Of a DNA stretch of 64,000 nucleotides, positions 16,290-26,460 are shown one piece after another. Below the pieces are notes generated by a model. It ran no database searches. It worked only from the letters and a program-made list of their open reading frames with translations, and was not told the origin of the DNA. The stretch is from Desulfobacteraceae bacterium. Its GTDB lineage: Bacteria; Desulfobacterota; Desulfobacteria; Desulfobacterales; Desulfobacteraceae. Each line of letters begins with the position of its first letter. Position 1 is the stretch's first letter. The DNA lies in assembly GCA_024225635.1 (NCBI GenBank), contig JAAEMK010000106.1:1-64000 (forward strand). Direction: 5' to 3'. Both the position numbers and the translations under genes were made by a program.

Positions 16290-19200
16290 CTATTTGATGC
16301 CGAGCTTCTTCATCCTGAAATGAAGGGTGGAAGGATTGATCTCCAGAAGCTCGGCCGCCCCGCCCTTGCCCCGGATCTTGCCGTGGGTCTTTTCCAGGGC
16401 CCAGAGGATGTGGTTGCGCTCGTTTTCCTTCAGGGTCACCCCGGAAGAAGCGGTACGCCCCTCCTCCTCCTCGGAAGCCAGCTGGGGCACCCTGAACACC
16501 GGTTCCCGGCTCAGGATGGCGCCCCGTTCCATGATGTTCTCAAGCTCCCGGACATTTCCGGGCCAATCGTACTTGATCAGCTTTTCCATCTCGCTTTCCG
16601 GTATCCCGTCAAACTGGCTGCCCATTCGCGACGAGTAAAGATTGAGAAAATGGTAGGCCAAAAGCGGGATATCCTCTTTCCGCTTTCGCAGGGGTGCCAT
16701 GACAATGGGGAACACGTTGAGGCGATAGTATAGATCCGCCCTGAACCGTCCCTGGTTCACCTCCTTGTCAAGGTTCTTGTTGGTGGCGGCAATTAGCCGA
16801 AAATCGGAATACAGGGTGGTGTTTCCCCCCACCCGCTCGAACTCATGGGTCTGGAGCACCCGCAACAGCCGGACCTGGAGATCCTGGGAGATCTCGCCGA
16901 TCTCGTCCAGGAAGAGGGTTCCCCCGTCCGCCAGCTCGAACCGGCCGATCCGCCGGCCGATGGCCCCTGAGAACGCGCCTTTTTCATGGCCGAACAGCTC
17001 GCTTGCAATGAGATCCTCGGACAGGGCGCTGCAGTTCACCTTGACAAAGGGTTTCTCCCGCCGGGGGCTCTGGCGGTGGATGGCCGTCGCCACAAGCTCT
17101 TTTCCCACCCCGGTCTCGCCGAGCACAAGCACGGTGGATTCCGTTGCGGCCACCTGCTCGGCCTGGGACAGCACCTTCTTGACGGGCCGGCTCTTGCCGA
17201 TGATATCGTCGGAGTTGATGCTCTTGTCATGCTCCTCCTTGTAATACGCCTTCTCCTTGCTCAGCTTGGCGTTGAGGCGCTTGATCTCGGCATAGGCCCG
17301 GGAGTTGTCCAGGGCAAAGGTGGCCAGGGCCGCAAAATAGTCCAGAATGGCCATGTCCGACTCCTGGAACGCGGCGCTCAGGATGCGGTTGTCGTGGTAG
17401 AGGGCCCCCACCACCCGGTTAAGCAGCACCAGGGGAACGCAGATCCTGGAGCGGATGGTTTCGTTGGAAAAGAAATTGGCATCCTCCTCCCCGTCATTCT
17501 CCTTGATGATCCCCTTGCCGGTCTTCACCACCCCTTCGATCATGGCCATGGAGGAGGCGAAATCCGGGTGCTCGATCTGGGCCGGGGTGATGTTCTTTGA
17601 GGCCCGGAGCCTGAGCCGGGGCCGTTTTCCCCGTTCATCCAGGAGAAAAAGCGCGCCCCGTTCGGCCCCGGTCATCTTGTTGACCGTCGTGATCACCTTT
17701 TTCACCAGGTTGATATCGTTGGCAATGTAAAAGATCTCGGTGCCGATCTTCAATATCTTCTTGAGAAACGCATCGTTCCGGGGATGGTGGTCCATCACCA
17801 GGGAACGCAGGGCATCGGGAACGATCTCCTCGTTGTAGGGGGCTACCACCTCATGGGCCCTGCGGATCAGCTTTTTTGCCTTGTCCGTGTTGTCCAGCAT
17901 GAGATGCACACGGGCAAGCTCGATCCGGGACCGGGCCAGGGCAAATTTATGGCCCGACTGTTTCAAATACTTAATGGACCGCCCCAGGCAGCTCATCACC
18001 TGGACAACGGGCTTTCCACGCTTCTTGTTGAGCAGGGCCTGGTAACGGTAGGCGATCCCCTTCATGAAGATGTTGGTGTCCCGCAGCTTGCTCTCGATCT
18101 CCTCCTCCAAAGACACCCCCTCGAGCCTGGGCAGCTCCCCCTCTTCCATGGCCCATAAAAGAACCATGAGATAGGGATAGGGGGTCTGGGAGATCTGCCA
18201 TTTCCTGGAAATCTCGAGGTATTCCTTCAGGTAGGCAAGGCAGCGATCCTTGCGATTTTGCAGGTAATAGGCAAAGGCGAACATAATCCGTGTGTTCATG
18301 TAGACCCAGTCGTTGCGAATCGCCTTTGCCTCCCTGTCCGCGTGTTTAAGGTGTTCCAGGGCGTCATCCACCCGCCTCAGGTCCAGCATGATGCTGCCGA
18401 TGTTGCCGGCGGCATAGGAGGCAAGATCCAGATCCCCCCGCTCCAGGCAGTGGTTCCGGATCACGTCGAACATGCCGAGCCCCTGGGTGACCTGGCCCGT
18501 GTTGTAATAGCAGTATCCCACGGTGATGGCTGCCAACAGAGGGAACTGGCCCATGGGGATATTATCCACGTCGGGCACCACCTTCTCAAAGCTCTTGATC
18601 GCCTCGGTGAACCGCCCCTGCCAATACAGAAAAAAGGAACTGAAGGTGGTGGCGGACCGGATCAGGGCAGGATCGCCCAGCTCATTGGCAAGCCGCCACC
18701 CGGACTCGTAATGCTCCAGGGCTTTGGCATAGTCGGATCGCAGCCACTCAAATTTGGCGATGTGCATCTGCAACAGGGCGGAGCACTTACGATGGTCCCA
18801 TTTTTTTGCCCTGGCAAGACCCTGGTGCAGCTTCTCCAGGTTCTTCTGGGTATCGTGCTTGGCCGTGCACACCTTGGAGTACTTTACGGCGGTATCGGCA
18901 TAAAGGATGCAGGCATCCTTGCCCTGCAAGGCATCGAGATCCAAAAGCACCTTGTCATAACATTGAAACGCTTCTTCGTTTTTATACTCCTTGAGGTAGA
19001 GGTCGCCGGCCCGGACAAGGCAGCGGCATCCCTTGATATCGTTTTCGGTGTGGAGAAGATGGTGGGCCAGCACCTGGGTTTTGGCCTCCTCTTCCGGGTA
19101 CTCCCGTAAAAGCAGGTCCACGATTTCCCGGTGGAGGGCCTGGCGCTCCTTCGGGGAAAACCGCTTCTTCAACCGCTGTTGCCCCCCGTCGCCGTTCAGG

Positions 19201-19415
19201 GCGTAAATCCCGGCGCCGCGATTGGTCATTTTGCCGTTTTCAACCTCGCCCTCCAGGATGGAGAGAATCCGGGTCACCTTCAGCCCGGTCAGCTCCACCA
19301 GCCAGTCGATGGAGAAATCCCGCTGGAAGAAAGCGGCCATGGCGACAAGATCGTCATGGGCCGTGGCGGCGCTCTTTTTTGAATCATTCAGCTTTGCAAG
19401 ATCAACATCGGACAT
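16290..19415 (-). CDS. Sigma-54-dependent transcriptional activator (TPR-GAF-AAA-Fis)
   Basis: This large 1041-residue enhancer-binding protein has an N-terminal helical/TPR-type region (roughly 1-560), a GAF sensor domain (about 590-740) and a sigma-54 AAA+ domain. The AAA+ domain shows Walker A GETGVGKE at 766, GAFSGA at about 814 (the sigma-54-contacting loop, with Ser for Thr), LFLDEIGE and the arginine-finger region. A Fis-type HTH lies at 993-1041. I start at 19415 (MSDVDL), because the longer reading has no ribosome-binding site and an implausible N-terminus. It lies between the two arms of the degradation locus, both of which carry sigma-54 promoters with matching upstream repeats, so it is their likely activator. 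The GAF domain may sense an acyl-CoA or related effector; that is inference. Confidence 0.93.
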   Translation of the reverse strand: MSDVDLAKLNDSKKSAATAHDDLVAMAAFFQRDFSIDWLVELTGLKVTRILSILEGEVENGKMTNRGAGIYALNGDGGQQRLKKRFSPKERQALHREIVDLLLREYPEEEAKTQVLAHHLLHTENDIKGCRCLVRAGDLYLKEYKNEEAFQCYDKVLLDLDALQGKDACILYADTAVKYSKVCTAKHDTQKNLEKLHQGLARAKKWDHRKCSALLQMHIAKFEWLRSDYAKALEHYESGWRLANELGDPALIRSATTFSSFFLYWQGRFTEAIKSFEKVVPDVDNIPMGQFPLLAAITVGYCYYNTGQVTQGLGMFDVIRNHCLERGDLDLASYAAGNIGSIMLDLRRVDDALEHLKHADREAKAIRNDWVYMNTRIMFAFAYYLQNRKDRCLAYLKEYLEISRKWQISQTPYPYLMVLLWAMEEGELPRLEGVSLEEEIESKLRDTNIFMKGIAYRYQALLNKKRGKPVVQVMSCLGRSIKYLKQSGHKFALARSRIELARVHLMLDNTDKAKKLIRRAHEVVAPYNEEIVPDALRSLVMDHHPRNDAFLKKILKIGTEIFYIANDINLVKKVITTVNKMTGAERGALFLLDERGKRPRLRLRASKNITPAQIEHPDFASSMAMIEGVVKTGKGIIKENDGEEDANFFSNETIRSRICVPLVLLNRVVGALYHDNRILSAAFQESDMAILDYFAALATFALDNSRAYAEIKRLNAKLSKEKAYYKEEHDKSINSDDIIGKSRPVKKVLSQAEQVAATESTVLVLGETGVGKELVATAIHRQSPRREKPFVKVNCSALSEDLIASELFGHEKGAFSGAIGRRIGRFELADGGTLFLDEIGEISQDLQVRLLRVLQTHEFERVGGNTTLYSDFRLIAATNKNLDKEVNQGRFRADLYYRLNVFPIVMAPLRKRKEDIPLLAYHFLNLYSSRMGSQFDGIPESEMEKLIKYDWPGNVRELENIMERGAILSREPVFRVPQLASEEEEGRTASSGVTLKENERNHILWALEKTHGKIRGKGGAAELLEINPSTLHFRMKKLGIK

Positions 19416-19776
19416 GGGAAAGTTCCTGTTGTACTTGTTCAGATTGACTGAATAAAACCAATTGCGAAACAAGGTGAATAATTTTGTGTAGCACATCAGT
19501 GAATTGATTGCAAATCCGATTTATAAATTCTTTTCAGTTAATAAACAATCGTAATGGAAACGAATTATTCGTTTTTCCCTTGACACGCCCTTCTGAACCC
19601 TATAGTGATTTTTACTATCACACACTGAACATTACAACGGCTCACGACACACGCGTCAGCAAGACCGGGACGGATCGCGACAAAGGGGCGACCCATGGAT
19701 TTCACGATCCGGACCCGGCTTCATTACAACTCGAAACCAGACAAAAACCATATTTTCATCCAAAGGAGATAAAACA

Positions 19777-21585
19777 ATGGCAGACCTGGTAGCAGATCGT
19801 CGTGATGTTGAATTTGTCCTGTTTGACCAGCTCAAGGCGGAAGACCTCACCGCCAGGAAACGATACAGCGATTTCGACAGGAAAATCTTTGACATGATCA
19901 TCAAGGAGGCGAGGAATTTCGGGATCAGGGAGATCCTGCCCACCTACATGGAGGGGGACAAGCAGGGGGTCACCTATGACGAGGGCACGGTCAGGGCGCC
20001 CGAGTGCTTTCGCAAGCCCTTTGAGCGCCTCAAGGCGGCGGAATGGACCTCCATGACCGAAGATCTTGAATACGGGGGCCAGGGGATTCCGGAGCTGATC
20101 TCCATGGCGGTCCATGAGTATATCACGGGCATCAACTTCGCCTTTGCCAGCTACTCCCACCTGGGACACGGCACCGGCAAGATGATCGAGCTGTTTGGAA
20201 CGGAAAAGCAAAAACAACTATTCCTGAAAAACCTCTACACCGCCCACTGGGGCGGGACCATGCTGTTGACCGAACCCCAGGCAGGCAGCGACGTGGGGGC
20301 ATTGACCACCACTGCCTGGAAAAACCCCGACGGCACCTACACCCTCACCGGCAACAAGATCTTCATCACCGCAGGAGAGCATGACCTTGCCGAGAACATC
20401 ATCCACCCGGTGCTGGCCCGGATAGAGGGGGCCCCTGTCGGCACCAGGGGGATCTCCCTATTTATCGTGCCCAAGTTCTGGGTCAATGACGACGGCAGCC
20501 TGGGAGATCGGAATGACATCTTCTGCACCGGGGTGGAGGAGAAGATGGGCCTCCACGGCAGCGCCACCTGCAGCATGACCCTGGGGGAGAACTGCCGGGG
20601 GATGCTTCTGGGTGAAGAGAACCAGGGCATGAAAGTGATGTTCCACATGATGAACGAAGCCCGCCTGGGAGTGGGCCTCCAGGCGTTTACCCATGCCTCC
20701 AACGCCTATCTCTATGCCTTGAACTACGCAAAGGACCGGCTCCAGGGCAGGGCGCTGGAGCAGATGCTGGAGCCCGCCGCCCCCCAGGTGGCCATCATCA
20801 ACCATCCGGACGTGCGGCGGATGCTTCTTGAGATGAAGGCCTATGTGGAGGGCATGCGCAGCTTTACCTATTACATCGCCTCCTGCTTTGACCATGTCAA
20901 AACCGGCGTTTCCGATGGGGAGAAGGCCTTTCACCAGGATATGATCGAGCTGTTGACCCCGGTGCTAAAGACCTACAACAGCAACAAGGGGTTTGATGTC
21001 TGCATCAAGGCCATGCAGGTCCACGGCGGGGCCGGCTACACCAAGGACTATCCCGTGGAGCAGCTGGCGCGGGACTGCAAAATCGCCTCCATCTACGAAG
21101 GCACCGACGGTATCCAGGCCATGGATCTGGTGGCCCGGAAAATCGGCATGAAAAAGGGCAAGGTGTTCCGGGAATTTATCCGGACCGTCAACCAAACCGT
21201 TGACCAGGCAAGGGAGTTTGAAAACCTCAAGCCCCTGGCGGAAAAGATGGATTCCCTTGTAACGGCGTTCTGCGAAACCGTGGCCCTCATGGGCGAAAAC
21301 CTCTTCTCCCCCCGTTTCAAGACGGTCTTTGGCCATTCGGTGCCCTTTCTCGAGGTGATGGGGGATGTGGTCATGGCCTGGATGCTGCTGTGGCGCGGGG
21401 TGATCGCCGCCACCCGGCTCAATAACGGGGCAAAGAAAAAGGATCTTGAGTTCTATGACGGTCAGATCAAGACCGCCGACTATTTCATCAACAACATCCT
21501 TCCGGTGACCCATGGCAAAATCGCCGCCGTCAAGGGCTTTGGCAATGCCGCCCTTGAGATAACAAACAAGGGCCTGGGCGCATGA
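19777..21585 (+). CDS. Acyl-CoA dehydrogenase, large FadE-type
   Basis: This 602-residue acyl-CoA dehydrogenase belongs to the longer class with an extra C-terminal helical domain. It shows LTEPQAGSDVG, GNKIFITAGEHD and QVHGGAGYTKDYPVEQLARD. The intact catalytic segment is IYEGTDGIQ, with the glutamate base present, unlike the two shorter dehydrogenases in the minus operon. It catalyses the first oxidation step of beta-oxidation. A strong Shine-Dalgarno (AAAGGAG) lies 8 bp before the ATG. It is followed by a stem-loop and then the separately promoted flavoprotein operon. Only a weak promoter candidate can be seen upstream. Confidence 0.95.
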   Translation: MADLVADRRDVEFVLFDQLKAEDLTARKRYSDFDRKIFDMIIKEARNFGIREILPTYMEGDKQGVTYDEGTVRAPECFRKPFERLKAAEWTSMTEDLEYGGQGIPELISMAVHEYITGINFAFASYSHLGHGTGKMIELFGTEKQKQLFLKNLYTAHWGGTMLLTEPQAGSDVGALTTTAWKNPDGTYTLTGNKIFITAGEHDLAENIIHPVLARIEGAPVGTRGISLFIVPKFWVNDDGSLGDRNDIFCTGVEEKMGLHGSATCSMTLGENCRGMLLGEENQGMKVMFHMMNEARLGVGLQAFTHASNAYLYALNYAKDRLQGRALEQMLEPAAPQVAIINHPDVRRMLLEMKAYVEGMRSFTYYIASCFDHVKTGVSDGEKAFHQDMIELLTPVLKTYNSNKGFDVCIKAMQVHGGAGYTKDYPVEQLARDCKIASIYEGTDGIQAMDLVARKIGMKKGKVFREFIRTVNQTVDQAREFENLKPLAEKMDSLVTAFCETVALMGENLFSPRFKTVFGHSVPFLEVMGDVVMAWMLLWRGVIAATRLNNGAKKKDLEFYDGQIKTADYFINNILPVTHGKIAAVKGFGNAALEITNKGLGA

Positions 21586-21599
21586 CCCCTGCCCAGCCC

Positions 21600-21644
21600 C
21601 GAGGGTCAATATGTTGATCCCCATGATCAGCATATTGACCCTCG
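21600..21644. promoter_or_regulatory. 20-bp-arm inverted repeat: enhancer (UAS) candidate and possible terminator
   Basis: Arms of 20 bp (one mismatch) surround a 5-nt loop. Each arm contains a TCAA-N4-TTGA-type site (TCAATATGTTGA and TCAGCATATTGA), with centres 22 bp apart. It is the same site family as at 14035-14070 and lies 60-104 bp upstream of the sigma-54 promoter at 21704. Because it follows the acyl-CoA dehydrogenase stop and is trailed by GGTTTTCC, it may also end that transcript. Confidence 0.65.
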
Positions 21645-21703
21645 GTTTTCCTCCCCGCCGCTCGATTTAAGCCAACCACCCGACATCATGAAGTTTTCCT
21701 CCT

Positions 21704-21719
21704 TGGCACCGCCCTTGCA
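21704..21719 (+). promoter_or_regulatory. Sigma-54 (-24/-12) promoter
   Basis: TGGCACCGCCCTTGCA is a textbook -24/-12 element with correct spacing, 75 bp upstream of the flavoprotein start at 21794. Together with the upstream inverted repeat it puts the flavoprotein, the HpaB/AbfD-like gene and perhaps the FadL-like gene under the same activator as the minus-strand operon. Confidence 0.85.
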
Positions 21720-21793
21720 ATAGCATTGGGGAAAATCCAGTGTGTGTCGTGCCCCCGGACAATCGAAAGCCATTTAAAAATAAAGGAGGAAGT

Positions 21794-23386
21794 ATGAAAG
21801 CAAAAGAGTCCTATGATGTTGTTATCGTCGGTTCCGGCATCGGCGGCTGCGGCGCCGCCGCCCTTCTGGCAAAAGACCATGGCAAAAGCGTACTGGTACT
21901 GGAAAAATCCCCGTTCATCGGCGGCAGGGTGGCCTCCTATACCGGCAAGGGCGACAAGGTTGTCATTGACGGCCAGGAACTGGACCACCGGGGATTTGTC
22001 AAGTCCCTCACCGACACCCGGTGCTGGGTCTCCCATTGCGAGCCGGACCTGAAGACCATGTTCCAGAAAGGCCTCCTGGACGGCTACACCTTTGAAAACG
22101 GCGGCCACGGCCTTTTCTGGGGCAACAAGTCCCGGTGCCGGCTGCTCCTGGACCATCTGAACAAGCCCGTTGACATGCCGGTCAACGAGGGCCTCGCCTT
22201 TGTGGACGCACGGAACTTCGACATGTACCAGGTGCCGCCAAGAGCTGCATATCCGTGGCAGTCCGAAGAAGGGTTCAAGAAAACCCTGGCCGCCCTCAAA
22301 CAGATGGGAAGCCTATCCATGGAGGAGTGCGCCGCCGCCATGGAGATCGATGTCCAGACCTGGCTTGAGAACAAGGGGTTGACCAGCAACGAGGAGGCCT
22401 ACGACTATATCAAGGTGGTCATGGCCTGCCAGAACGCCATGGCGGAACCCAAGATGGCCCCGGCCGGGGATTTCCTCGGCTACATGGCCATGGCCCGGGA
22501 CATCAAGATGAACCTGCATTCAGGATCGGTGGCCACCATTGCCGAGCCCGGCTGCCTTGCCATCCCCCTTGCCATGGAACAGGCCCTGAACGAGGCCGGC
22601 GGCGAGGTAAGGCGCAACACCCCCGTGGAAGAGATCGTGGTTGAAAACGGCAAGGCCGTGGGAGTGATCATCAAAACCGCCGGGGGAGAGCTTGAGTTCA
22701 TCGCTGCTGACAAGGTGATCTGCAACATTCCGCCCAAGCACATCTTCAACGTCATCCATCCCCGGCACTTCCCGTCGGAGTGGGTGGACCTGCTCCAGAC
22801 CAAGTTCTGGTCCCCGGGGCTTCTGTCCGCCTTTATCGGAATCAAGAACAACGTATGGGACGAGTTTGAGATCAACGAGAAGAGCTTTGTCTGGATGCCG
22901 GGCATCATCAAGGACGAAGGGTATATCGGCGCCGTCGACATGGTGATGTGGAACATGGCGGCCTGCGCCAAACGCGCCCCCGAGGGCAAGCGGGACTACA
23001 TCTTCTCAACCGCCCTCACCGACAAGGAGATGCGCAATCCCAGGAAGGTCAAGCGGGTGATCAACTACTGCATGGACTGGTTCAAACGCACCTTCAAGGG
23101 ATTTGAGGAGAACGTGGAGTTTGTCCTGTGGACCCCGTCCGACGAGGCCTACGGCAACTGGCGGCCCGTCGGGGAGAAGCGTCCCGACATCAGAAGCCCC
23201 CATGTGGACTCCCTCTTCTTTGTGGGCGACCAGTACGGAGAGAGAATGTGGGGCGGCGGCGTGGACGGCGCCTCCCTCTGCGCGGTCATGGTGGTGGATG
23301 AGATCATGGGCGGTGAGCTGGAGTTCGAGCTCTATCCCAAATACCACCAGGGAATCCCCAAGACCGATACGTCCTGGGAACTGTGA
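21794..23386 (+). CDS. FAD-dependent CrtI-like oxidoreductase
   Basis: This 530-residue flavoprotein of the phytoene-desaturase/amine-oxidase superfamily has the dinucleotide-binding motif GSGIGG at residues 13-18, EKSPFIGGR at about 40, and a C-terminal FAD motif around FVGDQYGERMWGGGVDGAS. The ATG at 21794 is preceded by AAAGGAGGAAG; an earlier in-frame ATG at 21740 has no ribosome-binding site. It is a diverged relative of the protein at 11629-12951. Two such enzymes in one regulon suggest a desaturation or isomerisation step that ordinary beta-oxidation does not need. The substrate is unknown. Confidence 0.9.
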   Translation: MKAKESYDVVIVGSGIGGCGAAALLAKDHGKSVLVLEKSPFIGGRVASYTGKGDKVVIDGQELDHRGFVKSLTDTRCWVSHCEPDLKTMFQKGLLDGYTFENGGHGLFWGNKSRCRLLLDHLNKPVDMPVNEGLAFVDARNFDMYQVPPRAAYPWQSEEGFKKTLAALKQMGSLSMEECAAAMEIDVQTWLENKGLTSNEEAYDYIKVVMACQNAMAEPKMAPAGDFLGYMAMARDIKMNLHSGSVATIAEPGCLAIPLAMEQALNEAGGEVRRNTPVEEIVVENGKAVGVIIKTAGGELEFIAADKVICNIPPKHIFNVIHPRHFPSEWVDLLQTKFWSPGLLSAFIGIKNNVWDEFEINEKSFVWMPGIIKDEGYIGAVDMVMWNMAACAKRAPEGKRDYIFSTALTDKEMRNPRKVKRVINYCMDWFKRTFKGFEENVEFVLWTPSDEAYGNWRPVGEKRPDIRSPHVDSLFFVGDQYGERMWGGGVDGASLCAVMVVDEIMGGELEFELYPKYHQGIPKTDTSWEL

Positions 23387-23424
23387 TACCGTTTTTTTAA
23401 CCACCATAAGACCGGGAGCGACCA

Positions 23425-24858
23425 ATGGGTTTAATGACACCCCAGCAATACAAAGAAAGCTTGAACGACGGCCGGGTCGTCTACTACAAGGGCGAACGGG
23501 TGGAGAACGTGACCACCCACCCCGACCTCAAACAATGCGCGGACCTCATGGCCCTTGACTATGAGATGGCCGAGGATTCCAGGTACAGGGAGATCGCCGT
23601 GATGACCGATCCCGACACGGGCAGGGAGATCAGCCGCTACTACCACAAACCGGCCAATGCCGAGGATCTGCTCAAGGCCTATGAGCTGATCGTCAAGGCC
23701 ACGGAGCTCGGGGACGGCTACATTCCACTTGCCCACGACATCGGGGCCGACGCCCTCAACGCCATCAGCATCACCACCCACAACATGGGAGATGCGGGCA
23801 AGGAGTACCACGAAAGGATCGAGGCCTACCGCCAGTATCTCAAGGACACGGACATCTCCACCTGCGCAGGTGTCACGGACGTGAAGGGCAACCGGATGCT
23901 CCGGCCCTCGGACCCGAAACAGAGCCATCCCGACTTTTACGTCAGAAAGGTGAAAGAGACCCCCGAGGGAATCATCGTCCGGGGCGCCAAGGTGCACATC
24001 ACAGGCGCCGCCTACTGCAACGACATCTTTGTGATCCCCTGCCGCCAGATGACGGAAAACGATGCCGACTATGCCGTGGCCTTCAGCATTCCGGCCAACA
24101 CCCCGGGCATCAGGCAAATCTGCCGGCCCTTTACCGCCCATATCAGCAGCCTGGAATTTCCCAACACCCGGCCGGTCCGGGTCCATACCGACTCCCTCAT
24201 CGTGTTTGACGATGTGCTGGTCCCCTGGGACCGGGTGTTCCTGAACGGCGAATGGCAGCACGCCGCCACCATGGTATACAACTTTGCCCTGATGCACCGG
24301 CGTACGGGCTGCGCCTACCGGGTGCCCATGAGCGAGCAGTTCCTGGGCCTGGGCGCGGCCATCGCCGAGTACAACGGCATTGCCAACGCCCCCCATGTCA
24401 AGGAGAAGCTCACGGAACTTGTGCTCTATCTCGAAACCCTGAGATCCCTTTCCAAGGCGGCCTGCTACGACTTTGTGATGCACGGGGACGTTGCCGTGCC
24501 CAACCCCGTCTCCACCAACATCGCCAAGTACCACTTTGCCACCCAATACCATGATGTGGTGCGGATCATCCAGGACCTTGCCGGGGGCCTCCTTGTCACG
24601 GCCCCAACCTACAAGGATTTCAAGCACCCGGATCTCCATGACGACATCGAAAAGTACCTGGGGGGCAACAGCGCCGTCTCCACGGAGAAACGGCTCAGGA
24701 TGTTCGACCTGATCCGCAGGCTCACCTCGGCGGATCTGGAAACCATTGCCCTCCATGGCGAAGGCTCTCCCTTTGGCCAGCGCATGACCGTTCTCATGGA
24801 GGCCCGCCATATCATCCGAAAATGCAAGAAAATCGCCGAGGAACTCGCCGAGGTATGA
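23425..24858 (+). CDS. 4-hydroxyphenylacetate 3-hydroxylase / 4-hydroxybutyryl-CoA dehydratase family protein
   Basis: This 477-residue member of the HpaB/AbfD family has an acyl-CoA-dehydrogenase-like flavin fold. It resembles AbfD over its whole length (for example TDVKGNR, IIVRGAKVHITGA, FDDVLVPWDRVFL, IIQDLAGGLLVT, GEGSP near the C-terminus). The AbfD [4Fe-4S] cluster needs C99, C103, H292 and C299. By hand alignment the first two positions are P101 and D105 here, the His is kept (H291), and the last is displaced (C296 or Y298). It is therefore unlikely to carry the same cluster and may do a different flavin reaction. It is 38 bp downstream of the flavoprotein, in the same operon. Confidence 0.85.
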   Translation: MGLMTPQQYKESLNDGRVVYYKGERVENVTTHPDLKQCADLMALDYEMAEDSRYREIAVMTDPDTGREISRYYHKPANAEDLLKAYELIVKATELGDGYIPLAHDIGADALNAISITTHNMGDAGKEYHERIEAYRQYLKDTDISTCAGVTDVKGNRMLRPSDPKQSHPDFYVRKVKETPEGIIVRGAKVHITGAAYCNDIFVIPCRQMTENDADYAVAFSIPANTPGIRQICRPFTAHISSLEFPNTRPVRVHTDSLIVFDDVLVPWDRVFLNGEWQHAATMVYNFALMHRRTGCAYRVPMSEQFLGLGAAIAEYNGIANAPHVKEKLTELVLYLETLRSLSKAACYDFVMHGDVAVPNPVSTNIAKYHFATQYHDVVRIIQDLAGGLLVTAPTYKDFKHPDLHDDIEKYLGGNSAVSTEKRLRMFDLIRRLTSADLETIALHGEGSPFGQRMTVLMEARHIIRKCKKIAEELAEV

Positions 24859-24866
24859 CCCAAGGG

Positions 24867-24898
24867 TCCCGGGCGGTCCCAATCCCTCCGCCCGGGAT
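24867..24898 (+). terminator. GC-rich stem-loop after the HpaB/AbfD-like gene
   Basis: TCCCGGGCGG pairs with CCGCCCGGGA across a 12-nt loop, starting 9 bp after the stop codon. No T-tract follows, so it may be a partial terminator or an RNA-stabilising hairpin before the FadL-like gene. Confidence 0.5.
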
Positions 24899-24991
24899 AC
24901 CCTCCCCACAAACGAAACAGAAAGAGATCCCAAGGAAAGGTTTGCTCAGAAATTCTCTATCATCCTAGGACACAACGAAAAGGAGAAAAGA

Positions 24992-26344
24992 ATGAAGCTA
25001 CAGAGAACACTTGGATGTTTATTGGCGACCGCTTTCTTTTCATTATTCATGGCAACCTCCATCTGCCATGGCGCAGCCTTTGCGCTGCTAGAATGGAGCG
25101 CCAGGGGAGAAGCCCTGGGGGCCGGCATGATCGCCCGGGCCGACGACCCGTCGGCAGTGGCGTACAACCCCGCCGGCATCACCCAGCTCGACGGGTACAA
25201 TATCCAGACCGCCAGCACCATGGTAACGGTGCAAAGCACGGTGCACACGCGAAACGTCTACGACGGGTCCTGGGACACCAATTCAAACGACCGGGAATAC
25301 CATGTGCTGCCCACCGCCTATGTCACGGCCCAGGTGAATGAAAAAATCTACCTGGGATTCGGAGCCTTCACCCGGTTCGGCCTGGGGGTCAACTGGGAAG
25401 ATCAATGGCCCGGCCGCTACAGCACCACCAGCGCCGAACTCAAATGCTTTTCCGGGAACGCAAGCCTGGCCTACAAGGTCAGCGACACTTTCTCCGTGGC
25501 TGCGGGGATCGAGGCGATCACCGCGGATGTCACCCTGGAGAACACCCTGGACGCCACCCGGATCTTCCACGCCACCGGTCAAACAGACACCCTCACGGCC
25601 ATGGGGCTTTCCACAACGGTCAATGATCCCAGCACCAACCTGCTGGATGTTCAGCACAAACTGGAAGGGGACGCCACGGAAATGGGCTATAACCTGGCCC
25701 TCCACTACAAGCCCTCCGACCGTATCGCCGTGGGCGTGTCCTACCGCAGCCGGGTGACCTTCAAGGCGGAGGGCAAGGCCACCTTTAAAAAATCGCCCAC
25801 CGTGGCAGCCTTGCCCCTCCCCGACTACCTGTACGCCACCACGGATTTCAAGTCCGAAATAACGGTGCCGGACATGCTCTTCACCGGCATCATGTACAGG
25901 GCCAGAAAAGACCTTACCCTGGAGTTCACCACCCTCTGGACCAACTTTTCCGTGTACGAAAAACTGGAATTCGTATATGACACCCCCGCCATCGGGGTGG
26001 ACAAGGCAACCATGGCAAAAAACTACAGCGATACATGGAGGCTCGGCCTCAGCGCCGAGTGGGACGTGAAACCCTGGCTGGCCCTCAGGACGGCCTATGT
26101 GTATGAGGAGTCCCCCATTGACGAGAATCACACCGACTACCTCTGCCTGGACAGCGACCGCAACATCTTCAGTATCGGAGCCGGCTATAAAAAGAGCCGG
26201 TTTGAATGCGACCTTGGCTACATGTACGTTATATTCGATGATCTTGATACCGGCTCCCGCCAGACCGTGGACGGGTTCCTCCAGACAAACTACCGGGATG
26301 CCGAGGCCCACATCCTTGGATTCAACATCTCCTACACCTTCTAA
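24992..26344 (+). CDS. FadL-like outer-membrane long-chain fatty-acid transporter
   Basis: This 450-residue outer-membrane beta-barrel of the OmpP1/FadL/TodX family has a signal peptide of about 28 residues ending near CHGA. The typical family opening follows (AFALLEWSARGEALGAG, then ARADDPSAVAYNPAGI, the hatch region). It ends in an aromatic residue (SYTF), as barrels do. It lets long-chain fatty acids or other hydrophobic compounds diffuse across the outer membrane. A Shine-Dalgarno AAGGAG precedes the ATG. Its place at the end of the acyl-CoA locus, with a FadD-like ligase in the minus operon, points to uptake of the substrate that the locus degrades. Confidence 0.93.
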   Translation: MKLQRTLGCLLATAFFSLFMATSICHGAAFALLEWSARGEALGAGMIARADDPSAVAYNPAGITQLDGYNIQTASTMVTVQSTVHTRNVYDGSWDTNSNDREYHVLPTAYVTAQVNEKIYLGFGAFTRFGLGVNWEDQWPGRYSTTSAELKCFSGNASLAYKVSDTFSVAAGIEAITADVTLENTLDATRIFHATGQTDTLTAMGLSTTVNDPSTNLLDVQHKLEGDATEMGYNLALHYKPSDRIAVGVSYRSRVTFKAEGKATFKKSPTVAALPLPDYLYATTDFKSEITVPDMLFTGIMYRARKDLTLEFTTLWTNFSVYEKLEFVYDTPAIGVDKATMAKNYSDTWRLGLSAEWDVKPWLALRTAYVYEESPIDENHTDYLCLDSDRNIFSIGAGYKKSRFECDLGYMYVIFDDLDTGSRQTVDGFLQTNYRDAEAHILGFNISYTF

Positions 26345-26460
26345 CGGGGTCAGGCTCCGTCCTTCATGGTATGAGAATTTTGCATGTCTTTTTTTTTCCA
26401 GGTCAAGTAAGGTGAGGTCAAGATTCATAATAGCGTGGAACAACAGATGACCGGAAAAAG

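Noticed and set aside
19576..19610. Sigma-54 or sigma-70 promoter before the large acyl-CoA dehydrogenase (TTGACACGCCCTTCTG, TATAGT)
   Set aside because: The -24/-12 dinucleotides are not both present, and the -35 to -10 spacing is 15 bp, too short for confidence.
23431..24933. 500-codon open frame antisense to the HpaB/AbfD-like gene (and similar long antisense frames at 4369-5520 and 25283-26488)
   Set aside because: They are mirror frames caused by high GC and biased third positions. Their proteins lack any recognisable domain, and the sense genes are clear family members.
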